A DNA stretch of 64,000 nt from JABMNT01 sp048262255. GTDB taxonomy: Bacteria > Pseudomonadota > Alphaproteobacteria > Rhodospirillales > Casp-alpha2. The notes beneath the pieces are model-generated. The model was not told the DNA's origin. It did no database searches and saw only the letters and a program-made list of their open reading frames with translations. This document shows, piece after piece, positions 8,521 through 16,952 of the stretch. Each line of letters starts with the position of its first letter. Positions within the stretch are counted from its first letter, which is position 1. The position numbers were made by a program, and so were the translations under genes. The DNA lies in NCBI GenBank assembly GCA_048262255.1, contig JBLXFH010000001.1:1674001-1738000 (forward strand), given 5' to 3'.

Positions 8521-9282
8521 TTAATTAAGAGAAATTTTGCATTCAATCTCTGACCGCGGTTTTGGCCTCAGAATTACCGCGTAGTACAGTTTTTCCCCCT
8601 TAAAGGTAGTTTCGTTAGTTAACTCGTACCTACCGTGTCCTTCCTCTACCAACAAATTTACAAACTTAGAAGTGACTGTTTCTTGAAAATTTGCATCAAA
8701 TGTGACGTCATTTCTAAATACTAGTGAATATTCAATATCTGCACGAATTCCCTGTTCAACTTGGCAAACTTCATTGCCAAGGATTAAAATTTCCTCTTCA
8801 GCACTACTTGAACAATTTCCACTTAAAAAAGAATCTCGTATTTTATTTAGAGTTTGTATCGACATCGTATCAATATACACATTTGAAGCTCTATATTCGA
8901 TAGTTTGCACTGATGAAATATCGATATCAGATTTGAATAATTCCAGCATGTTAGTTCCAAAGTCGAATTTAGAATCTAGAATTGCTTTCATGTATTTGGA
9001 TTCAAGGGGAGTTGGAGTAGTAAATGCCTCTTTTAGTTTTTCACTTTCGTAATTGCATAGCTCCGTTAACTTAACAATGCTATCATTGCCACGTCTATCA
9101 ACCTTATTCAGGGTGCCTGGAATGTTTAATACAGACGGTATATCTTTAAGAAGAAAACCCTCAGGAACTGGCGGTTGATAGAATAATGAGCATCCAGAAA
9201 CAACCATCATTAGATTAAGGCAGAGAAAAACAGATTTTAAGGGACATGCATTCTTATGCGACTGTATGAGAATGTTATTCAT
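8521..9282 (-). CDS. Putative lipoprotein of unknown function, AT-rich
   Basis: 253 residues from the ATG at 9282. A lipobox is clear: a hydrophobic stretch ends in MMVVSGCSLF, so Cys in VSGC should be lipidated and the protein anchored in the inner or outer membrane. The mature part is acidic and Ser/Thr rich with paired cysteines and no family I recognise. The start at 9282 is preferred over an ATG 12 bases upstream because it forms an ATGA overlap with the Cys-rich micropeptide gene, indicating coupled translation. Base composition is far more AT-rich than the flanking genes, with codons such as TTA, AGA and ATA, which points to horizontal acquisition. Confidence 0.65.
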   Translation of the reverse strand: MNNILIQSHKNACPLKSVFLCLNLMMVVSGCSLFYQPPVPEGFLLKDIPSVLNIPGTLNKVDRRGNDSIVKLTELCNYESEKLKEAFTTPTPLESKYMKAILDSKFDFGTNMLELFKSDIDISSVQTIEYRASNVYIDTMSIQTLNKIRDSFLSGNCSSSAEEEILILGNEVCQVEQGIRADIEYSLVFRNDVTFDANFQETVTSKFVNLLVEEGHGRYELTNETTFKGEKLYYAVILRPKPRSEIECKISLN

Positions 9283-9428
9283 GGCGGGCAACAAAATTTA
9301 CCACCAATCCCACAGTGTTGCTTTGGAGGGGAGCAATGACCAGCTTCTGATGAATTAGAAAAAGACAGAGCTAGCCCTAAAAATACTCCCACGAAAAGTA
9401 TAGCTAGCAAACAATTTATACGCAACAT
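9279..9428 (-). CDS. 49-residue secreted Cys-rich micropeptide
   Basis: An ATG at 9428 opens a 49-codon frame ending TGA at 9279. The first 30 residues form a signal peptide (basic start, hydrophobic core CLLAILFVGVFLGLALS, then SNSSEAG). The remaining tail is HCSPPKQHCGIGGKFCCPP, four cysteines in the pattern C-x6-C-x5-C-C. AGGGAA lies 8 bases upstream. The stop overlaps the start of the lipoprotein gene (ATGA), so the two should be translated together. The Cys spacing is that of the first half of many small disulfide-knot peptides, but no function can be assigned. It is too short for most gene callers. Confidence rests on signal peptide, ribosome site and coupling together. Confidence 0.6.
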   Translation of the reverse strand: MLRINCLLAILFVGVFLGLALSFSNSSEAGHCSPPKQHCGIGGKFCCPP

Positions 9429-9476
9429 TGGAATTTTCCCTGCGCACTCTTAGTTGTCGCAATTATAGGCATGTAT

Positions 9477-9509
9477 TTGATTAAATTTCAATGCTTAAGA
9501 TTTAATCAA
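9477..9509. promoter_or_regulatory. AT-rich inverted repeat upstream of the micropeptide-lipoprotein pair
   Basis: TTGATTAAAT (9477-9486) and ATTTAATCAA (9500-9509) are perfect 10-base arms around a 13-base spacer, 49 bases upstream of the micropeptide start. The spacing suits a dimeric repressor site in the promoter; a weak hairpin or attenuator is the alternative. Confidence 0.4.
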
Positions 9510-9675
9510 CATATGAATACCCCTTAGATTTGTAGGCAGCTTGCTGATTAAAACTGTATAAATGCAGTCCCGACACCAGCAGAAGCCCTCCCAATTCCCA
9601 TCCCCGCTATGGCAATCCTCACTTATTAAAGATAAAGTCCGCTCACTTCATAATCTCAAACAGACAGTGTACTTC

Positions 9676-10908
9676 ATGGCTTCACAAAATCCGGTTTCGG
9701 CGCGGCATATCCATCTTGATGTCTTGGGCGGGATTGCGGGCGATATGTTTATTGCGGCGATGCTCGATGCGCGGCCTGATCTGGTTGCCCCCACCATCGC
9801 CGCCATCCGTTCGGCGGGCCTGCCGGATGCGTGGGTTGTTGAGGCGACGGCGGCGACCGACAAGGGCATGACCGGGCACCGCATGCGCATTGAGCCGGAT
9901 GTTCCTTTGCGGCAAGGTCGGGGCCACAGCCATCATCATTATGCCGATATTCAGCGGACGCTCGAAGCCTCGTCGCTTGAGGCCCCGGTTCTGGCGCGCG
10001 CACTCGATCTGGTTGGTTTGATCGCGGAAGCGGAAGCCCGGGTTCATGGCGTCGATATCAGTGCGGTTGCCCTGCACGAAGTGGGCGATCTGGATTCCTT
10101 GGCCGATATGGTCGGCGCGGCGTTTTTGATCGAAGCGCTGGCGCCCTCAACATGGTCGGTCAGTGCTTTGCCGGTGGGCGGCGGCTTTATTCAGGCGGCG
10201 CATGGCCGCATGCCGGTTCCGGCCCCGGCAACGCAATTGCTGCTCGACGGGTTTCGTTTTGTCGATGATGGCGTTTCCGGCGAGCGGATCACGCCGACGG
10301 GGGCGGCCATTCTTAAGTATCTCACCCCTGAAAGCCGCCTGCCCGCGGGCACGTTGACATCCATCGGTACCGGTCAGGGCTTCGGCACCCGGCAACTGGA
10401 TAATATGGCCAATATGCTGCGGGTCCGCTTTTATGAGCAGGACAGCACCGCAACCCAGTCGGATGAGCAGGTGTGTGTTCTGGAATTTGTGATTGATGAC
10501 CAGACGCCGGAAGATCTGGCGATTGGTCTTGATCACTTGCGCGCCCGCGACGATGTGCTGGAGGTTCTGCAAATGCCAGCCATGGCGAAGAAGGGCCGCA
10601 TGGGGCATGTGGTGCAGGTGATCGCGCCCATTAACGCCAAGGATGCTGTGGCGGAGGCCTGTTTTCTGGAAACGACAACCCTTGGCCTGCGCTGGCGGCT
10701 GGAAAACCGGCTGGTTCTGGCGCGGCAACTGGCGATGAGCGAAACCGGCATCGCCGTGAAAACCACCCTTCGCCCGGACGGCACGCAAAGCGCCAAGGCC
10801 GAGGCGGATCATATTGCAAAGGCGGCCCACGGGCATTATGAACGGGATCAGCTTCGCCAAAAGGCACAAGCCGACATTTTATCAAAGGACCCCGATGACC
10901 GCTCCTGA
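9676..10908 (+). CDS. larC: Nickel insertion protein LarC (nickel-pincer cofactor biosynthesis)
   Basis: 410 residues. LarC is the CTP-dependent nickel metallochelatase that performs the last step of nickel-pincer nucleotide synthesis in the cytoplasm. The hallmark N-terminus HIHLDVLGGIAGDMFIAAML follows a short leader, and a His-rich metal site RGHSHHHYADI lies at about residue 80, where LarC proteins carry it. The N- and C-terminal halves are continuous here; in some lactobacilli they are joined only by programmed frameshifting. The ATG at 9676 is used because upstream in-frame codons are low-complexity and lie in the AT-rich region. The gene heads a larC-larE-larB operon and overlaps larE by 14 bases. 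Confidence 0.92.
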   Translation: MASQNPVSARHIHLDVLGGIAGDMFIAAMLDARPDLVAPTIAAIRSAGLPDAWVVEATAATDKGMTGHRMRIEPDVPLRQGRGHSHHHYADIQRTLEASSLEAPVLARALDLVGLIAEAEARVHGVDISAVALHEVGDLDSLADMVGAAFLIEALAPSTWSVSALPVGGGFIQAAHGRMPVPAPATQLLLDGFRFVDDGVSGERITPTGAAILKYLTPESRLPAGTLTSIGTGQGFGTRQLDNMANMLRVRFYEQDSTATQSDEQVCVLEFVIDDQTPEDLAIGLDHLRARDDVLEVLQMPAMAKKGRMGHVVQVIAPINAKDAVAEACFLETTTLGLRWRLENRLVLARQLAMSETGIAVKTTLRPDGTQSAKAEADHIAKAAHGHYERDQLRQKAQADILSKDPDDRS

Positions 10909-11695
10909 CGCCCTCAACCGTTTGCAAGACGCGCTTACCGCGCTCGGCCCCGTTGCCGTGGCGGCCAGTGGCGGCGTTGACAGCATGACGCTGGCCGTTG
11001 TTGCGCATCAGCTGTTTGGCGATCAGGCGCTGATCGTGCATGCGGTCTCGCCGGCCGTGCCGCCGAAAGCGACGGCGCGGGTCGAGGCCCATGCCACCCG
11101 CCACGGCTGGAACTTGAAGATCGTCGATGCGGAAGAGTTCAAGGACGAACGTTATCTCGCCAATCCGGTCAACCGCTGTTTTTACTGCAAGTTCAATCTC
11201 TATGACTGCATTTCCGGCGTCACTGCTCTGCCCATCGTTTCCGGCACCAACACGGACGATCTGTCGGATTACCGGCCCGGGTTGGAAGCTGCGAAAGACC
11301 ATCAGGTGCAGCACCCGTTCGTCACCGCGGGTATCGATAAAGAGACCATTCGCGCCATCGCCCGCCATCTGGAGCTTGAGGACCTGTCGGAATTGCCGGC
11401 AGCGCCCTGCCTGTCGAGCCGCCTGCAAACGGGTGTCACCGTCACCGCCGAGCGCTTGCAGTTTGTCGATAAAATGGAAGGCTACATCAGTACGTTGCTG
11501 GCGCCCAAAACTGTACGCTGCCGGATACTGGCGAAACAGGTGGAAATCCAGCTGGACCCGGCGAGCTTCGAGAAGCTCGATGGCGCCGAACAGTATCGCG
11601 ACCAGATCATCGCCTTTGCGAAAGAAGGACAAACGCTTCCCGTCAAGTTTGCCGCCTACAAACAAGGCAGCGCCTTCGTTCATGCGGAAAGTTGA
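10895..11695 (+). CDS. larE: Sulfur transferase LarE (nickel-pincer cofactor biosynthesis)
   Basis: 266 residues of the PP-loop ATPase family. LarE adenylates the cofactor precursor and supplies sulfur to convert its two carboxylates to thiocarboxylates. The PP-loop is SGGVDSM near residue 27. Conserved cysteines are in NRCFYCK and in APCLSSR; the latter corresponds to the sacrificial Cys of the Lactiplantibacillus enzyme, and having further cysteines is compatible with a cluster-type, catalytic LarE. AAAGGA sits 5 bases before the ATG at 10895. It overlaps larC and is followed 4 bases on by larB. Confidence 0.93.
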   Translation: MTAPDALNRLQDALTALGPVAVAASGGVDSMTLAVVAHQLFGDQALIVHAVSPAVPPKATARVEAHATRHGWNLKIVDAEEFKDERYLANPVNRCFYCKFNLYDCISGVTALPIVSGTNTDDLSDYRPGLEAAKDHQVQHPFVTAGIDKETIRAIARHLELEDLSELPAAPCLSSRLQTGVTVTAERLQFVDKMEGYISTLLAPKTVRCRILAKQVEIQLDPASFEKLDGAEQYRDQIIAFAKEGQTLPVKFAAYKQGSAFVHAES

Positions 11696-11699
11696 GCCG

Positions 11700-12356
11700 A
11701 TGATGGAAAACGACGTTATTCTCGATCTTGAGCGCGAAACCCGCATTGGCCTGCCGGAAGCCATTTTGTGCGCCGGCAAAACACCTGAACAGATTGACCG
11801 GGCCATCGGCCAGGCCCTTGCCGCCGACAAAAGCATTCTGATGACCCATCTGGATGTGGAGGCCTTTGAGGCCTTGACCTCGAAACGGCTGGATTATGAC
11901 GCGACCTCGCGCACGGCCATTGCCGGGCCCTGGACGCCGCCCGAGGGCGCGCCGCAAATTGCCATCGTCAGCGCCGGTACGTCCGACTTGCCCATCGTCA
12001 GCGAAGCGGCCCGCACCTTGCATTTTTACGGACAATCGACCCGGCAGTTTGTTGATGTGGGGGTTGCCGGGTTGTGGCGGTTGTTGAAAGTGCGCGACGA
12101 GCTGGCAAGCTTCCCGGTGGTGATTGCCGTCGCCGGTATGGAAGGGGCGCTGTTCTCTGTGCTTGGCGGCTTGATCCCGAGCCTGATCGTCGCCGTGCCT
12201 ACATCGCGCGGTTACGGCATTTGCCGGGGTGGTGAAACGGCTTTGCATTCGGCCCTGGCGTCATGTGCGCAGGGGTTGGTCGCGGTCAATATTGATAACG
12301 GCTATGGCGCTGCTTGCGCCGCGATCCGGGCCTTGAACCTGAAGCAACGGGCCTGA
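11700..12356 (+). CDS. larB: Pyridinium-3,5-biscarboxylic acid mononucleotide synthase LarB
   Basis: 218 residues. LarB carboxylates and hydrolyses nicotinic acid adenine dinucleotide to give P2CMN, the first committed intermediate of the nickel-pincer cofactor. The PurE-like domain is clear: IAIVSAGTSDLPIVSEAA near residue 80, and VIAVAGMEGALFSVLGGL followed by VAVPTSRGYG. Two adjacent ATGs (11700, 11703) follow GGAAAG; an in-frame ATG at 11682 lies inside larE. With larC and larE immediately upstream, this completes the cofactor pathway in one operon, but the LarA-type enzymes are about 18 kb away. Confidence 0.93.
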   Translation: MMENDVILDLERETRIGLPEAILCAGKTPEQIDRAIGQALAADKSILMTHLDVEAFEALTSKRLDYDATSRTAIAGPWTPPEGAPQIAIVSAGTSDLPIVSEAARTLHFYGQSTRQFVDVGVAGLWRLLKVRDELASFPVVIAVAGMEGALFSVLGGLIPSLIVAVPTSRGYGICRGGETALHSALASCAQGLVAVNIDNGYGAACAAIRALNLKQRA

Positions 12357-12378
12357 TTCCTGGCAGGTTCCATTTGGG

Positions 12379-13131
12379 TTAACTAAAATAATACAGACTC
12401 AACGCCAGCCCGATCCCGATGATGGTCAGGCGCAAAAGCCTGTGGGGGATCTGTTGCGACAGGCGGGCGCCGCCATAACCGCCAACGACAGCGCCGGCCA
12501 TAACGACCAGCGCCGGTGCCCAGGCGATAAGCCCGCTCCACGCGAAGACAGCAATCGCCACCGTTGAAATGAGCGACGCCAGCCAGTTTTTCAGACCGTT
12601 GATTTCATGAAGATCGCCATGCCCGGTGATGACCAGACAGGCGATCAGGAGAACTCCAAGCCCTGCCCCGAAATATCCGCCATAGATGGCGAACAGGAAC
12701 TCGATGCCCAGATAGACGCTAGGCGTGTGTAGTCGGGCCGGAAGGCGGAGCAGCAGCATTCGCAACTGCCCACCGAAAGCAAATATTCCGGTCGCCAAGA
12801 GCAGCAACCAGGGAATTAAAGGTGTGAACACCCGCTCTTCGGTTGCCAACAGGAGCAGAGCGCCAATCACGCCGCCCGATAACGCGATGAGGGAGCGGCG
12901 GGTTAAATTCTGGGCGGGCCTTTTGAGTTGGGGCAGAAAGGCCGGAACGGCCGCCGCATGACCCGGCCAGACCGCCAGCGCATTGGAGGCGATGGCGACA
13001 ACGGGAGGAAGTCCGACCGAGAGCAGGGCGGGAAAGGTGAAAAAAGTTCCACCACCGGCAATGGCGTTCGCCCCACCAGCCAGCAGGCCTGCCCCAAACA
13101 GCAAGGCAATTTGAGCAACTGTTAATTCCAT
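12379..13131 (-). CDS. TauE/SafE family membrane transporter
   Basis: 250 residues with about eight hydrophobic segments in two halves, each starting with the family signature: LFGAGLLAGGANAIAGGGTFFTFPALL near the N-terminus and FLFAIYGGYFGAGLGVL in the middle. Members export sulfite, sulfoacetate or other organic anions across the inner membrane. The ATG at 13131 is chosen because AAGG precedes it and a 20-residue hydrophilic upstream extension is unlike the family. It converges on larB and is divergent from an AraC-type regulator. It is one of three TauE/SafE proteins in the window; the substrate is unknown. Confidence 0.85.
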   Translation of the reverse strand: MELTVAQIALLFGAGLLAGGANAIAGGGTFFTFPALLSVGLPPVVAIASNALAVWPGHAAAVPAFLPQLKRPAQNLTRRSLIALSGGVIGALLLLATEERVFTPLIPWLLLLATGIFAFGGQLRMLLLRLPARLHTPSVYLGIEFLFAIYGGYFGAGLGVLLIACLVITGHGDLHEINGLKNWLASLISTVAIAVFAWSGLIAWAPALVVMAGAVVGGYGGARLSQQIPHRLLRLTIIGIGLALSLYYFS

Positions 13132-13246
13132 CATCACCTTATAGGTCCAGATATGCCCATACGATGGGGTCATTATCCCGTATGGAACCATCTTCCGACA
13201 GGCTTAGGCGTTGCGTTCGTGCGCCAGTTTATGGATAGATTGAGAC

Positions 13247-14041
13247 ATGATGACCCACCCGACAGCCCGGAATCCGGATGCAGCCCCGTTGATACCACTG
13301 TCACGCCATGAATCTGGCGGACTGCATTTTTTGTTTACGTCCGGGGACGCACCAAGTGAACACGCACACATCCATGGCCAGCTGGTTTATTCGCCGAGCC
13401 ATCTGGTCACGGTTGTTGCGGGTCAGAACGTCTGGCTTTCGTCACCGGAGTTGGCGGTTTGGCTGCCGCCGCAATTGACACATCAGGTCAATGCGGCAAA
13501 CGAGCGGCAGATGAACAATGTCTATCTGGCACCTGAGCTCGCCCGACGGCTTCCCGATAACCCTTGTGGGGTTCGTGTCGGGATTTTTCTGAAAAATGCG
13601 ATTGCGGAACTTTGTGAGGGGCGCGACAGACCTACAGGGCAGCGCCAGCGCATGATTGAGGTGATTGTCGATGAAATTCAAAATGGAATAATCGGTGGTC
13701 TGGACGCCCAGCCAGCGGTCCAAATTGTTTTTCAGGATCAACGGTTACAGCAGGTTGCCAATGCCTTGCTCGAAAATCCGTCTGAAGGGCGGACGCTTGA
13801 TTTGTGGGCAAGAGACGTCGGGGTTGGGCGGCGGACCTTGTTGCGTCTTATCAAGGCGGAAACCGGGGTGGATTGGCGGCAATGGCGGCAACGGCTTCTC
13901 ATGGCGGAAGCGGCGCGACGGCTGGCCGCAGGCGCACTGGTGAAGACCGTCGCCTATGAATTGGGTTATGCTGGTTCCGGGCCTTTCATTACTGCGTTCC
14001 GGCGTTTATATGGGATAACGCCAGGCCGTGCCTATTCCTAA
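13247..14041 (+). CDS. AraC-family transcriptional regulator
   Basis: 264 residues. The N-terminal cupin-like sensor region (about 20-100) has GGLHFLFTSGDAPSEHAHIHGQ type His residues, as in effector-responsive AraC proteins. The C-terminal double helix-turn-helix lies at about 165-262 with VGVGRRTLLRLIKAETGVDWRQW and YELGYAGSGPFITAFRRLYGITPGR. It lies divergent to the TauE/SafE gene (115-base gap from its start) and 18 bases upstream of the EamA exporter, so either is a plausible target. The effector is unknown. Confidence 0.9.
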   Translation: MMTHPTARNPDAAPLIPLSRHESGGLHFLFTSGDAPSEHAHIHGQLVYSPSHLVTVVAGQNVWLSSPELAVWLPPQLTHQVNAANERQMNNVYLAPELARRLPDNPCGVRVGIFLKNAIAELCEGRDRPTGQRQRMIEVIVDEIQNGIIGGLDAQPAVQIVFQDQRLQQVANALLENPSEGRTLDLWARDVGVGRRTLLRLIKAETGVDWRQWRQRLLMAEAARRLAAGALVKTVAYELGYAGSGPFITAFRRLYGITPGRAYS

Positions 14042-14059
14042 CCGATAAGTGAAACTTCC

Positions 14060-14932
14060 ATGACCCTGCCAACCGCCGACCACAACCGCGGCATTCTACT
14101 GATGCTGCTTGCCATGCTGATGTTCACGCTCAACGACGCCATCGGCAAATGGCTGGTCGCCAGCTATCCGGTCGGGCAACTGCTGGCTCTGCGCAGTCTG
14201 GCGGCGTTGGCTGTGTTGCTGCCGCTAGCCTGGCGCAACGGCGATTTGAAACGACTGTTTTCCCTGAAACAACCGGGGCTGCAATTCATCCGTATTTTGT
14301 TGGTGATCGCCGAGGTCTCCTGTTTCTACTGGTCTGTGCAGTTTTTGCCGCTGGCAGATGTGTTTATGTTTTATCTGGCCTCACCTTTGTTTTTGACGGC
14401 GCTTTCGGTGCCGCTACTGGGCGAGAAAGTTGGCGTACGGCGTTGGCTTGCGGTCTCCGTTGGATTTGTCGGCGTGGTTTTGATCTTCCCACCCAGTGAA
14501 GCTGTTCTTTCCTTGCCAGCGTTGATTGCTCTGGCGGGCAGTCTGGCACTGGCCTTGATGCTGACACTGACCCGATCACTGAGCACCACCGGTGGCCTGA
14601 CCCTGATTACGTTGCAGACATTTGGCGTTGCGCTGGCCGGGTCACTGACCATTCCGTTCGCCTGGGTCACGCCAAATCTGATTGATTTCAGCCTGTTGTG
14701 TCTGTTGGGGTTCGTTGCCACATCGGCGCATTTTCTGATGAATTCTGCGGTCAGCATTGCGCCGTCAGCGGTTGTCGCACCCTTTCAGTACACCTCCATC
14801 GTTTGGGCCATATTGCTGGGTTATCTGATTTGGGGGGATTTCCCACTCCCGCAGGCTCTTGCCGGGGCGGGCCTGATTGTCGCCAGCGGCTTGTTCGTGC
14901 TTTATCGCGAGCAGAAGACAATGGCCCCTTGA
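14060..14932 (+). CDS. EamA/DMT-family drug-metabolite transporter
   Basis: 290 residues with about ten hydrophobic segments arranged as two EamA repeats, the usual length for this superfamily of inner-membrane exporters of amino acids, nucleobases or drugs. Recognisable parts are LMLLAMLMFTLNDAIGKWL at the N-terminus, FYWSVQFLPLADVFMFYLASPLF in the first repeat and FQYTSIVWAILLGYLIWGD in the second. It follows the AraC regulator by 18 bases, which suggests co-transcription and control by it. The substrate cannot be read from the sequence. Confidence 0.9.
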   Translation: MTLPTADHNRGILLMLLAMLMFTLNDAIGKWLVASYPVGQLLALRSLAALAVLLPLAWRNGDLKRLFSLKQPGLQFIRILLVIAEVSCFYWSVQFLPLADVFMFYLASPLFLTALSVPLLGEKVGVRRWLAVSVGFVGVVLIFPPSEAVLSLPALIALAGSLALALMLTLTRSLSTTGGLTLITLQTFGVALAGSLTIPFAWVTPNLIDFSLLCLLGFVATSAHFLMNSAVSIAPSAVVAPFQYTSIVWAILLGYLIWGDFPLPQALAGAGLIVASGLFVLYREQKTMAP

Positions 14933-14963
14933 TGTCAGAGCAGTGACGTATTATTGCGGAGGG

Positions 14964-14975
14964 GTAAGCGCTTAC
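14964..14975. promoter_or_regulatory. Perfect 12-base palindrome, LacI-type operator candidate
   Basis: GTAAGCGCTTAC is a perfect dyad with a central CG step, the form bound by many LacI/GalR-family repressors. It lies 29 bases upstream of the aldolase-dehydrogenase operon, where it would overlap the promoter. No LacI-family gene is in the window. Confidence 0.5.
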
Positions 14976-15003
14976 TTGATTACTCAAACAGGGATGGAAA
15001 TAA

Positions 15004-15783
15004 ATGTACCGGGAAAACAAACTGAAAAAATCACTGGCTGCAGGCCATAAGGCCTTTGGCATCTGGACCAACCTGGACAGCGCTTTGTCTACGGAAGTGG
15101 TCGCCATGGCCGGCTTCGACTTTCTGCTGATCGATCAGGAACACGGGTTTGGCGACCCGAAACAGCTGGCCCATCAACTGCAAGCCATGTCGGCCACGGA
15201 GACCACATCCATCGTTCGAGTGCCGTCCCAGGACCCCGATTATACCAAGCGTATTCTCGATGCCGGTGCTGAGGCGATTATGTTCCCAAAAGTGGATACG
15301 GCAGAAGAGGCGCAGGCTCTTGTCAAAAGCTGCCTTTATGCGCCGGACGGCAAGCGTGGCCTCGCGCCGGGCATTATCCGGGCCTCGAATTATGGTTACA
15401 ATGCAGGGGAATATCTGGCCACAGCCAATGAGAACCTGATGATTATCTGTCAGATCGAAACCGTTGAGGCGGTGGATAATCTGGAAGAGATTGTCGCGGT
15501 TGAGGGCATTGACATGTTTTTTGTCGGCCCCAACGATCTTTCCGCCAGCAACGGCAAAATCGGGAATTTCGAGGATCCGGACTTTGTCGCCATGATGCTC
15601 AAGATTGAGCAGGTTGTTTTTGATTCCGGCAAATATCTGGCGACCATCCCTTATGGCGCCTATTCCTGGCAGGACCTGTTTGATAAGGGATATCATCTGG
15701 CGACAGCGGCCACAGATATCACACTGCTGCGCACGGGTTGCGCGGCGCTTGTTCAACAATACAAAGAGAAGAATAAAAAGTAA
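15004..15783 (+). CDS. HpcH/HpaI-family class II aldolase
   Basis: 259 residues, the normal size of HpaI/GarL-type metal-dependent aldolases that split or form 2-keto-hydroxy acids with pyruvate as one product. LLIDQEHGFGDP near residue 40 supplies the acid/base region, IMFPKVDT holds a substrate-binding segment, QIETVEAVDNLEEI supplies the metal-binding Glu and FFVGPNDLSAS the metal-binding Asp loop. The stop overlaps the start of the Ldh2 dehydrogenase gene (TAATG), so the two are translationally coupled. A LacI-type palindrome precedes the operon. The product is expected to pass to, or come from, the hydroxyacid dehydrogenase. Exact substrate unknown. Confidence 0.9.
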   Translation: MYRENKLKKSLAAGHKAFGIWTNLDSALSTEVVAMAGFDFLLIDQEHGFGDPKQLAHQLQAMSATETTSIVRVPSQDPDYTKRILDAGAEAIMFPKVDTAEEAQALVKSCLYAPDGKRGLAPGIIRASNYGYNAGEYLATANENLMIICQIETVEAVDNLEEIVAVEGIDMFFVGPNDLSASNGKIGNFEDPDFVAMMLKIEQVVFDSGKYLATIPYGAYSWQDLFDKGYHLATAATDITLLRTGCAALVQQYKEKNKK

Positions 15784-16895
15784 TGGACCGTATACGCAGA
15801 CACGAAGGCTCAGTTTACCTTTCATCCGAAACACTCCTCTCCTATGTGGCTGATATCTTCAATCAGGCGGGCTGCTCTGAAAAAGAAGCCAATACCATCG
15901 CCAGTCGCCTGACTGGCGCCAATTTACGCGGCCACGACAGCCATGGTGTAATCCGGGTCCCACGCTATGTGGACGCCTTGCAGCAAGGGCTGGTATTCGC
16001 CGATCAGACGGTCGACGTGATTACCGAAAATGACGTCATGGCGGTCCTCGACGGAAAGTTTGGCTTTGGTCAATCCATGGGCGAACAGGCGGTGGATGTG
16101 GGCGTTGAGAAAGCCAAAAATCAGGGCATTTCTATTATCGGCCTGCGCAATTCCGGCCATCTGGGGCGCATTGGCGACTGGGCCGAGCGTGCTGCTGAAC
16201 ACGATCTGGTCTCGATCCATATGGTCAACGTCAAGAATTCGCTGCTGGTCGCGCCCTTTGGCGGGCGGGACCGACGCATGAGCACCTCGCCTTTTTGTGC
16301 CGGCATTCCCATGCCGGATGCGCCGCCGGTGGTTCTCGATTTCGCCACCTCATCGGCCGCCGAAGGCAAGGCTATGGTCGCGCTCAGCGGCGGCAAGCCG
16401 TTGCCGGAAGGTGCGCTGGTCGCCAGTGATGGCCGCCTCAGCAATGATCCACTCGAACTCTATGGGCCGCAAGAGCCGGGAAAACTGCCAAATCCCAATT
16501 TAGGGCCCGGCGCGCTTCGGACTTTTGGCGAGCACAAGGGCTCGGGTCTCAATTTCCTCATGGAAATTCTGGCCGGTGCCCTGACTGGCACGGGTGCGAA
16601 TAAAGCCGTTGAGGATATACAGGTGCGCAATGTGGGCAATGGCATGCTGTCGATTTACATGTCGGTGGACGTCTTCCGCTCATCGGATGATTTTGCTGCC
16701 GATGTGCGCAATTACATCGAATTTGTTAAAAGTTCTCGACCGACGGAGCCTGATGGCGAAGTGCTGGTGCCCGGCGAGAAAGAGTTGAAAACCATGGTCG
16801 AGCGTTCGCAGACGGGGCTGCCCTTGAGCGAAAACGCCTGGGCCGGTATCCGTGCAACGGGCGATCAGGTGGGGGCGGTGGCACCGCCGGAGTGA
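15783..16895 (+). CDS. Ldh2-family malate/L-lactate-type dehydrogenase
   Basis: 370 residues of the NAD(P)-dependent Ldh2 family (malate, ureidoglycolate and sulfolactate dehydrogenases such as ComC and SlcC). The signature GANLRGHDSHGVIRVPRY is near residue 43, with GFGQSMGEQAVDVGVEKA, SGHLGRIGDWAE and the C-terminal HKGSGLNFLMEILAGALTG region. It interconverts a 2-keto acid and the L- or S-2-hydroxy acid in the cytoplasm. It is coupled to the HpaI-type aldolase, so the pair likely handles one keto/hydroxy acid pool. Sulfolactate is possible given the sulfur genes around, but malate or a sugar-acid intermediate is equally likely. Confidence 0.9.
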   Translation: MDRIRRHEGSVYLSSETLLSYVADIFNQAGCSEKEANTIASRLTGANLRGHDSHGVIRVPRYVDALQQGLVFADQTVDVITENDVMAVLDGKFGFGQSMGEQAVDVGVEKAKNQGISIIGLRNSGHLGRIGDWAERAAEHDLVSIHMVNVKNSLLVAPFGGRDRRMSTSPFCAGIPMPDAPPVVLDFATSSAAEGKAMVALSGGKPLPEGALVASDGRLSNDPLELYGPQEPGKLPNPNLGPGALRTFGEHKGSGLNFLMEILAGALTGTGANKAVEDIQVRNVGNGMLSIYMSVDVFRSSDDFAADVRNYIEFVKSSRPTEPDGEVLVPGEKELKTMVERSQTGLPLSENAWAGIRATGDQVGAVAPPE

Positions 16896-16952
16896 TTTTT
16901 TCAACAAAATAGGTTAAACTCCTCACCCTTTCAGAAACATTAGGGTGGTGCC

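Noticed and set aside
10631..11836. 401-codon minus-strand open frame over larC, larE and larB
   Set aside because: It covers three recognised genes in the opposite direction and has no family resemblance.
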